Translations under genes and position numbers: made by a program
The notes under the pieces: generated by a model
What the model was told of the DNA's origin: nothing
What the model saw: only the letters and a program-made list of their open reading frames with translations
Database searches by the model: none
In this document: one piece after another, positions 23,091-27,773 of the stretch
How positions within the stretch are numbered: the stretch's first letter is position 1
Layout of the letters: each line of letters opens with the position of its first letter
Origin: Candidatus Saccharimonadota bacterium
GTDB lineage: Bacteria; Patescibacteriota; Saccharimonadia; Saccharimonadales; Saccharimonadaceae
DNA length: 27,773 bases
Direction of reading: 5' to 3'
Assembly (NCBI GenBank): GCA_017964115.1
Contig: JAGCSL010000028.1
Span: forward strand, 1 to 27,773

Positions 23091-24474
23091 AGAAAATCTG
23101 TGCGTCGAGGGCCGGTGACCAGTTCTGGACATAATAAACATCAAGGGCGCGGCGCTCGTTGAAAGATATATTGCGGCGGCCAGAAACTTGCGCTAGGCCA
23201 GTAAGACCAGATTTTACCGTCAGAAGCAGCCCGCGATCGCCGTAATTTTTTAACTCGCCCGGCTGAAGGGCGCGTGGACCGATAAGCGAAATGTCACCTT
23301 TAAGAACATTTAGAAACTGCGGGATTTCGTCGAGCGAAGTACGACGCAACCAATCGCCAAGCTTAGTGTAGCGCGGGTCGTTCTTGATGTAGTCGCCTTG
23401 TTTGCGATATTTTTCAGCCAGTTCTGGGCGCCCCATCTTCGCAAAAGCCTGTTCTGGAGTAAGGCCGGAATACTCCTGCTTAATACTGCGGAACTTTAGA
23501 AGCGGAAACTCGCGGTTATAGCGCGTGAGACGGATGTCCTTATAGATGGCGGGAGCTTTCGGATCATTTATTTTCTGCAAGATAAAGATAATTAACATTG
23601 GGATAGCTGCCAAAATAGTTAAAATGAGGCCGAGGATAATATCCATGATGCGTTTATATACCTTGGCGGCGCCACTGAGGGGCGTAGCGCGTACGAGAAT
23701 AATTGGGACCGCCGCAACAAACTCAACATTACCGCTCTGGACGATGATAGAATCTTCAGCTGGCGAGTAATAATATAGAGCATGATGTTCGGTAGCGGCT
23801 TTGTTAGTTGCCTCAATCTCTTTAGAACCAGTATGAATAATAGCATGCGGGTGAAGACGTGAAAGCGCCGTTTCGAGATTGTCATATTGACGTTTTTTCC
23901 ATTCTTCTGGAACATATTTGTCGCTAGCGACGACGCCGACTACTTTGAAACCACTATCTGGGGTGATCCCCTGCAATAACTGAGTAGTATTGTCGCTATT
24001 TCCAACAATAAGTGTACGAATCAAACCAACATTACGGCGCAAGAAGAACTGACGGATGGCACGAATAATCGTGCGTGTAATAACTAGCACGATAAAGTTG
24101 AAAATCATTGCATAAATAGCTATCGTACGAACCGGAAATAGCGAGCCGCGCGTAACGTAGGCACTTGCAAAGAAATCGTAGGTAATAATTGTCATAACGC
24201 CGAGAATTGAAGCTAAGAAAAGGCGCCAATATTCAATGCCGCGACGCGATAAAACATGACGCGAATAGAGACCAAGGCTAGTTAAAATAATCAGCCAAAT
24301 TGGTAGAAGAAGAATCTGAGATAAGATGAAGTCACGTATTTCAGAGGTAAAGTAATATGGGCGAGAGTCGATATGGGTGCGAAAATAATACGAGAAACCA
24401 AAAGAAAAGACGATCGCGAGCGCGTCGCCCAGAATCAAGAAGATGCGATAAGCAAAACCGGGTTCTTTTCTCAT
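23047..24474 (-). CDS. Polyprenyl-phosphate sugar-1-phosphate transferase (WbaP/WcaJ-like)
   Basis: A 475-residue protein. Four N-terminal helices (about 10-135) are followed by a CoA-binding/Rossmann-like domain (LIVGNSDNTTQLLQG) and, after a fifth hydrophobic segment (about 275-298), the bacterial sugar transferase domain. Catalytic-domain marks are KRIMDIILGL, PLLKFRSI, WLRRTSLDEIPQFLNVLKGDISLIGPR and SGLTGLAQVSGRRN. It starts surface-glycan synthesis by placing a sugar phosphate on undecaprenyl phosphate, and would prime the GT2/EpsG/Stealth pathway encoded at 13.9-19.2 kb although it is not in that operon. The ATG is 7 bases after an extended -10, so the mRNA is leaderless. Its 3' end overlaps gtrA. 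Confidence 0.93.
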   Translation of the reverse strand: MRKEPGFAYRIFLILGDALAIVFSFGFSYYFRTHIDSRPYYFTSEIRDFILSQILLLPIWLIILTSLGLYSRHVLSRRGIEYWRLFLASILGVMTIITYDFFASAYVTRGSLFPVRTIAIYAMIFNFIVLVITRTIIRAIRQFFLRRNVGLIRTLIVGNSDNTTQLLQGITPDSGFKVVGVVASDKYVPEEWKKRQYDNLETALSRLHPHAIIHTGSKEIEATNKAATEHHALYYYSPAEDSIIVQSGNVEFVAAVPIILVRATPLSGAAKVYKRIMDIILGLILTILAAIPMLIIFILQKINDPKAPAIYKDIRLTRYNREFPLLKFRSIKQEYSGLTPEQAFAKMGRPELAEKYRKQGDYIKNDPRYTKLGDWLRRTSLDEIPQFLNVLKGDISLIGPRALQPGELKNYGDRGLLLTVKSGLTGLAQVSGRRNISFNERRALDVYYVQNWSPALDAQIFFRTVASVLRHDGAK

Positions 24475-24481
24475 TGCGAAT

Positions 24482-24490
24482 ATTATACCA
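24482..24490 (-). promoter_or_regulatory. Extended -10 promoter of the sugar transferase gene, leaderless
   Basis: TGGTATAAT on the minus strand, 7 bases before ATG 24474, located immediately after the LexA-like gene stop. Confidence 0.6.
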
Positions 24491-24493
24491 TCG

Positions 24494-24889
24494 TTATAGG
24501 TCTAAGTCGAGTAGATTAGCGGCCGCTTTAAGAGTCATTTTGTCATCTTCTAAGCCACGACGCTTATCCTCGGATAACTCGGGAATATTCCCCTCCTCGT
24601 CTGGTTGTGGGTTTAGTTTTTCGTCAATTTCGGCGATTTTTTGACGGAAAAGGCCCTTAGTCTCTTTGTAATCCTTAATAGGGATAACTTTAAGAGAGCG
24701 GGCGGCATTGGGAACTTTTTTCAAGAATCCAGAAGCAACACAATTATTAATATGCTCCGCTACAGCAGAAACCGAATTAAGATTCATGGCGCGCATTATT
24801 TCGCGATAAGAGGGTGAATAATCATGCTCCTCGGTAAATCGGTCAATAAACTTTAGTAAAGCAGTCTGTTTTTTGGTTGGTTGCTTCAT
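24494..24889 (-). CDS. LexA-type winged-helix regulator without protease domain
   Basis: A 131-residue protein. Residues 1-70 match the LexA DNA-binding domain: TKKQTALLKFIDRF, then DYSPSYREIMRAMNLNSVSAVAEHI with the recognition helix, and RSLKVIP at the end of the wing. The remaining 60 residues are a charged, probably helical tail (FRQKIAEIDEKLNPQPDEEG) with no Ala-Gly cleavage site and no S24 Ser/Lys pair. It therefore cannot self-cleave with RecA as true LexA does, and any SOS role would need another release mechanism. It may have become a different regulator; a dyad overlapping its own -10 suggests self-repression. The ATG follows the -10 by 6 bases (leaderless). Confidence 0.8.
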   Translation of the reverse strand: MKQPTKKQTALLKFIDRFTEEHDYSPSYREIMRAMNLNSVSAVAEHINNCVASGFLKKVPNAARSLKVIPIKDYKETKGLFRQKIAEIDEKLNPQPDEEGNIPELSEDKRRGLEDDKMTLKAAANLLDLDL

Positions 24890-24895
24890 ATCTCT

Positions 24896-24910
24896 ATTCT
24901 AACACGTTAG
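24896..24910 (-). promoter_or_regulatory. Extended -10 and candidate operator dyad of the LexA-like gene
   Basis: TGTTAGAAT on the minus strand (24896-24904) is an extended -10, 6 bases before the ATG. Overlapping it is the perfect dyad CTAAC-AC-GTTAG (24899-24910), well placed for self-repression. It does not match the known LexA boxes of E. coli or Bacillus. Confidence 0.5.
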
Positions 24911-24973
24911 TTTTACACATAGTTTTGCACAGGTATAGTAATTTTTTGCACTTTTTTCTAAAAGTTTTCCACA
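24911..24973 (+). repeat. Row of DnaA-box-like 9-mers
   Basis: Four direct repeats fit or nearly fit TTWTNCACA: TTTTACACA (24911-24919), TTTTGCACA (24923-24931), TTTTGCACT (24944-24952, last base off) and TTTTCCACA (24965-24973). All have the same orientation; start-to-start distances are 12, 21 and 21 bases, the last two equal to two helical turns. They lie in an AT-rich gap upstream of the LexA-like gene. They may be DnaA sites, or operators of the LexA-like protein read as TGTGNAAAA on its strand. Confidence 0.5.
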
Positions 24974-24981
24974 TAATACTA

Positions 24982-25012
24982 CAAAAATGCCACAGTCTTA
25001 AGACCGTGGCAT
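24982..25012 (-). terminator. Rho-independent terminator of the 68-residue protein gene
   Basis: A 12-bp near-perfect stem (25012-25001 with 24998-24987) starting ATGCCACGGTCT on the minus strand, loop of 2 or 4, then five T (24986-24982). The single non-Watson-Crick pair is G-U on the minus strand but A-C on the plus strand, which shows the working direction. Confidence 0.9.
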
Positions 25013-25033
25013 TGTTTGTTCTCTATATGCTAA

Positions 25034-25240
25034 TTATTTTTTGCGAGAAACAGTCAAGAAACCGTTGCGTGGGTTTTCGTTGACTTCGCGATCTGCTGGG
25101 AGGTCGCATGGAGTACCCTTGTCATTCTTCTCGGTCTTAGTGAAGAAGTAAATGGTCTGTGGCTTGCCGCCGCGAAGGGTTACTTCAGACTTGTGAAGAT
25201 AGTAAGTGACGCCCTTTGAATTAGTGTGTTTGTAAGCCAT
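25034..25240 (-). CDS. Small conserved protein of CPR type, 68 residues
   Basis: The frame is open to 25300, but ATG 25240 (MAYKHTNSKG) follows a GGAGG by 10 bases and gives a compact basic protein of 68 residues. Marks are TYYLHKSEVTLRGGKPQTIYFF in two short strand-like blocks, then DLPADREV and NPRNGFLTV. From memory it resembles small unnamed proteins common in Saccharibacteria and other CPR genomes; this was not checked. No membrane helix or signal is present, and one Cys. A consensus promoter, strong SD and strong terminator make it a single-gene unit built for high expression. A nucleic-acid- or ribosome-associated role would suit the charge but is only a guess. Confidence 0.85.
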   Translation of the reverse strand: MAYKHTNSKGVTYYLHKSEVTLRGGKPQTIYFFTKTEKNDKGTPCDLPADREVNENPRNGFLTVSRKK

Positions 25241-25271
25241 TTTTAGCTTTCCTCCGTTAGTTGATACTTCT

Positions 25272-25300
25272 ATCTTATGGCCCCTGTTAAATACTGTCAA
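25272..25300 (-). promoter_or_regulatory. Consensus promoter of the 68-residue protein gene
   Basis: On the minus strand, -35 TTGACA (25295-25300), 17-base spacer and -10 TAAGAT (25272-25277), then a leader of about 25 bases with GGAGG. It is one of only two full TTGACA-17 promoters seen here, the other being that of glmS. Confidence 0.8.
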
Positions 25301-25338
25301 GGGGTTTAGGGGATATTTTTACTGTTTTTAGATAATCA

Positions 25339-26055
25339 TTAGCGATTTAAGAGAAAAAGCGCGATAGATGTGACAATCCAAAAGATGATGCGACAGATAG
25401 TCCAAATAGCCAAGATGAGAGCTATCAATATAACAATTCCAGAGGCGCAGGGATACCAAATTGGTGAAGCAAATTCATAACGATAAGCTTCAGTTGATGG
25501 CAAAATAGCCTCCAGATCAGTCGTAAGAGATTCAGAAGATGGATATTTAGCTAGTTCAGTAGTGTAACAATTGAGGTAGCGCTTGTCGTAATAAGGCCAA
25601 CCATAAGTGCGTGCCTTACCGTCGCAAATCTTTGCGACTTTTTTGAAGATATTCCCGTTTGGATTCTTATCCGTGGTGCCCTTTTTCTCGATCTCGGCCT
25701 GCTGCTTGGCGATAGCTTCTTTCGCGTCATGAATATAGAGATTTTCCAGATAAAACGGCCCTGTGCCAAAAATAATATGCTGTTCCCCATTATCTTCGAG
25801 AATATTAAAGATAATGTGGCTAAGCGTAAACTTTCGTAATTCATTGAGAGAAGAAAGAATCTTATCTTTATCCTCCTCTTGGTCGGCCGTTAAAACCGCC
25901 TCGCGCAATTCGGTCATTTTAATGTGGTCAAAGCGCAAAAATGTAGCTGACAAAAAGACTAGCAAAATTAGGACCAGGATCAGTTTCCAGGTGCTAATGT
26001 GGAAGATTTTAGACAAAGCCTTCTTAGACTTCTTCTTTTTTGACACTCCACCCAT
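25339..26055 (-). CDS. Hypothetical membrane protein with extracytoplasmic domain
   Basis: A 238-residue protein, family not recognised. A Lys-rich start (KKKKSKKALSK) precedes helix 1 at about 23-41. A domain of about 160 residues follows, facing outward by the positive-inside rule, and two closely spaced helices lie at about 203-220 and 222-236. The domain holds two Cys (144 and 163) around KARTYGWPYYDKRYLNC, which may form a disulfide, and a charged helical stretch (AKEAIAKQQAEIEKK). It follows the MucBP adhesin gene by 40 bases but has its own extended -10. A role in assembling or sensing surface proteins is possible but unsupported. Confidence 0.75.
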   Translation of the reverse strand: MGGVSKKKKSKKALSKIFHISTWKLILVLILLVFLSATFLRFDHIKMTELREAVLTADQEEDKDKILSSLNELRKFTLSHIIFNILEDNGEQHIIFGTGPFYLENLYIHDAKEAIAKQQAEIEKKGTTDKNPNGNIFKKVAKICDGKARTYGWPYYDKRYLNCYTTELAKYPSSESLTTDLEAILPSTEAYRYEFASPIWYPCASGIVILIALILAIWTICRIIFWIVTSIALFLLNR

Positions 26056-26065
26056 AACTGCTTAA

Positions 26066-26074
26066 ATTATAGCA
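26066..26074 (-). promoter_or_regulatory. Extended -10 promoter of the 238-residue membrane protein gene
   Basis: TGCTATAAT on the minus strand, 10 bases before the ATG at 26055, giving a leader of only 3-4 bases. Confidence 0.55.
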
Positions 26075-26095
26075 CGATTCAACACTAGGACGAAG

Positions 26096-27773
26096 TTAGG
26101 AACGGCGGAGGCGGAGAGAGCGCAATACGAGGCCAATGCCGATAGTTGAGAAGAGACTAAAGCCAATGAACGCAAGTGGGCTGAAACCATCGTCAGTGTT
26201 TGGGTTTTCTGGTTTCGGAGTTGGGGCCGGAGGCTCAATCTTAGTGTATTCAAAGATAATCTCCTGGACTTCAGTAGTAAAGTAATAAGTCTTAGCTGGG
26301 GAGCTATCAACAAGTTTATAACCTTTAATCGTCACGGCTTTGACCGTAAATTCGTCACCAACAAGGCCAGTATATTCTTTATCGTCCTTAATAGAAGTTT
26401 CAGTATCTTTTAGATAGTAGTGGACAATGGCTTTGCTCGTATATTCAACGCTTATCGTAGCGTCGCCGGTAGAGGTTCTTTCCTTACCGGTATCGAGTGT
26501 AGTAGTTGCACTGACGCGGTTATTAACGGCGCGATCATTTGGATCAACGTTCTTGAAGACTATCTTGACTGGCTTAGTAACTGTAATATTTTTTGGAACC
26601 GTATCAACATCGACAGTCTCAGTCCAGGTAATAGTATTAGTCTCAGGATCATAGATACCGCCACCGAAATCAGAGTTATCTTGATCGACAGGATATGGAA
26701 GCTTATTTACTATCTCAATAGTAGCGCTACCATAGAATCCATCAACGGTAGCATTGTATACTACGTCATATTCGCTAGTAGAAGACTCGTTCGTAAGCGT
26801 ATCGTTGCCATTCTTTATCTTAACCGTTGTGCTAAGATTCGGATCCTTCTTTTGATAACGATAGGTGACTTCAATTGGTGTCGAAGAGACAACTCCTGCA
26901 TGGTTATTTGTACGGCTGGCAAATTCATAGTTGGCTGGAATGTCGGTCGAAGCTTCCGTTTCATAGTTATCACCGAACGGTTTCGTAAAGATTACGTCGT
27001 CAACGCCGACAAATGGATTGCCATTCTCGTCAACGTGATGAACGATGATTGTCGCAATCTTCCGCGTATAGGTATAGGTTACCTCGATATTCCCATTAAC
27101 TGTGCCTGAGGCAGTACCTTCGGTTAATTCAGAGGTATAATTATTATCCTCAATTGGCGCAGTCGTATAGTCGCTGCCATAATCGTAGCTCTTTACGGTA
27201 TCTTCGGCATATTTTGTGCCGTCTGATTTTATATGATGAACCGTAACTGTATATTTACGCTTAACGCAGTTGAAGGTAATTGTAGTTTCAGCAACAATCG
27301 TGCCAGAGGTTGGATCATTAGTAGTACAGACATAGGCCTGCTCGAGACTAGGATCTGGTTGGATGTTATTATATGAGGCGCCATATTTATATTCGTGTGG
27401 CTGATCAGGAATGATCTCGCCACCAGACGAATTAAGATGACGAACGATTAAGTTTATGCGTTTGAGAGTATAGGCATATTTAACGGTAAGGTTACTAGTT
27501 ACCGAATCGCCACAAGTGTCGCCACTTTGAGTGTAAGTATATGCCGTAAGAAGATCTTGCTTTGGCTGAGCTGGACAAGCATCGCCATACTCGACAGTTT
27601 TAGTCTCAGTGATATCGTCAGCATCTTCGATTTCGTGAATAATCGTGACGGTGAAAGTCTTTTTTGTATAGGTGAAGGTAACTTCAGTATCGTTATGGAT
27701 GATACCGGTTGCACTACCTTGGGTTACTACATGATTATATGCTGGATCGTTAATTGGTAACGCAGTATATTCA
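26096..27773 (-). CDS. MucBP-repeat surface adhesin with C-terminal anchor, N-terminus beyond the window
   Basis: The minus frame is open from the right edge to the stop at 26096, giving 558 residues; I read every codon and found no stop. Numbering from the edge: partial repeat 1-37; MucBP-like repeats at 38-106, 107-173, 174-238 and 239-309 (pattern TVTVHHIKSDG ... YGSDY ... VTYTYTRK); a different beta-rich domain 310-446 like the DUF11/isopeptide type; a last repeat 447-511; a Pro-rich linker; NPNTDD at 523-528; a hydrophobic helix 530-550; and RLRRS. Repeats 38-106 and 107-173 each hold a Cys pair (66/87 and 149/169), the others none. Such repeats bind glycans or act as stalks, so this is probably a long adhesin for contact with another cell. 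Confidence 0.88.
   Translation of the reverse strand, partial: EYTALPINDPAYNHVVTQGSATGIIHNDTEVTFTYTKKTFTVTIIHEIEDADDITETKTVEYGDACPAQPKQDLLTAYTYTQSGDTCGDSVTSNLTVKYAYTLKRINLIVRHLNSSGGEIIPDQPHEYKYGASYNNIQPDPSLEQAYVCTTNDPTSGTIVAETTITFNCVKRKYTVTVHHIKSDGTKYAEDTVKSYDYGSDYTTAPIEDNNYTSELTEGTASGTVNGNIEVTYTYTRKIATIIVHHVDENGNPFVGVDDVIFTKPFGDNYETEASTDIPANYEFASRTNNHAGVVSSTPIEVTYRYQKKDPNLSTTVKIKNGNDTLTNESSTSEYDVVYNATVDGFYGSATIEIVNKLPYPVDQDNSDFGGGIYDPETNTITWTETVDVDTVPKNITVTKPVKIVFKNVDPNDRAVNNRVSATTTLDTGKERTSTGDATISVEYTSKAIVHYYLKDTETSIKDDKEYTGLVGDEFTVKAVTIKGYKLVDSSPAKTYYFTTEVQEIIFEYTKIEPPAPTPKPENPNTDDGFSPLAFIGFSLFSTIGIGLVLRSLRLRRS

Noticed and set aside
26420..27109. A 229-codon plus-strand open frame
   Set aside because: It is the exact codon-register shadow of the MucBP adhesin, whose minus frame is open across the whole region and gives recognisable repeats; the plus translation has no family features.
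1..27773. Alternative genetic code with TGA as Gly (as in Gracilibacteria/Absconditabacteria)
   Set aside because: None of the full-length proteins needs an in-frame TGA to be read, so the standard bacterial code fits.
1..27773. CRISPR array, insertion sequence or prophage
   Set aside because: No regularly spaced long repeats, transposase, integrase or phage structural genes were seen. The short repeats at 24911-24973 and 11503-11542 are too short and too few.

Overview
The window looks like a compact piece of a Patescibacteria (CPR) genome, most likely Candidatus Saccharibacteria (TM7). This is inferred from gene content and style, since no rRNA or marker phylogeny is available. Supporting points are about 40% GC, tightly packed genes whose 3' ends often overlap, many small or unnamed membrane proteins, large Ig-like/MucBP surface proteins, start codons placed 6-8 bases after a -10 box (leaderless mRNAs) mixed with a few strong Shine-Dalgarno (SD) genes, and TGA behaving as a normal stop.

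Layout. 1-3.6 kb: the 3' part of an Ig-like/SGNH-hydrolase surface protein, a CAT-anticodon tRNA, an S51 peptidase, a Nudix hydrolase, and a membrane-anchored protein with three Ig-like (Big_2) domains. 3.6-9.3 kb (minus strand): a small membrane protein, an AEC-family transporter, a coiled-coil membrane protein, an ABC exporter and glmS. GlmS makes glucosamine-6-phosphate, the entry to amino-sugar and cell-wall precursors. 9.4-13.9 kb: a surface-protein pair read divergently around a tRNA-Asn gene, a SpaA/MucBP-like adhesin (minus) and a subtilisin-like protease (plus). They share a promoter-leader element and the same type of C-terminal anchor.

13.9-19.2 kb (minus): a surface-polysaccharide locus holding an EpsG-like polymerase, three GT2 glycosyltransferases, a Wzz-like chain-length protein and a Stealth-type sugar-phosphate transferase. 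19.2-21.5 kb: a CDF metal transporter, a small HD-domain (p)ppGpp-hydrolase-like protein and a GC-richer orphan gene. 21.7-24.5 kb: a GtrB-like glycosyltransferase with GtrA (plus) and, convergent to them, a polyprenyl-phosphate sugar-1-phosphate transferase that would prime glycan synthesis.

24.5-27.8 kb (minus): a LexA-type DNA-binding protein without its protease domain, a strongly signalled 68-residue protein, an unnamed membrane protein and the 3' part of a MucBP-repeat adhesin cut by the window edge. Between the LexA-like gene and the 68-residue gene lies an AT-rich stretch with a phased row of DnaA-box-like 9-mers.

Taken together this is mainly a cell-surface region: glycan assembly (glmS, initiating transferase, GT2s, Stealth, EpsG, Wzz, GtrA/B) plus anchored adhesins and a protease. 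For an epibiotic CPR cell, that is the equipment expected for contacting a host bacterium. No flippase, sortase, rRNA, CRISPR array, phage or insertion sequence was recognised. No gene-free stretch exceeds about 300 bases except 11197-11547, which holds two promoters, tRNA-Asn and its terminator.
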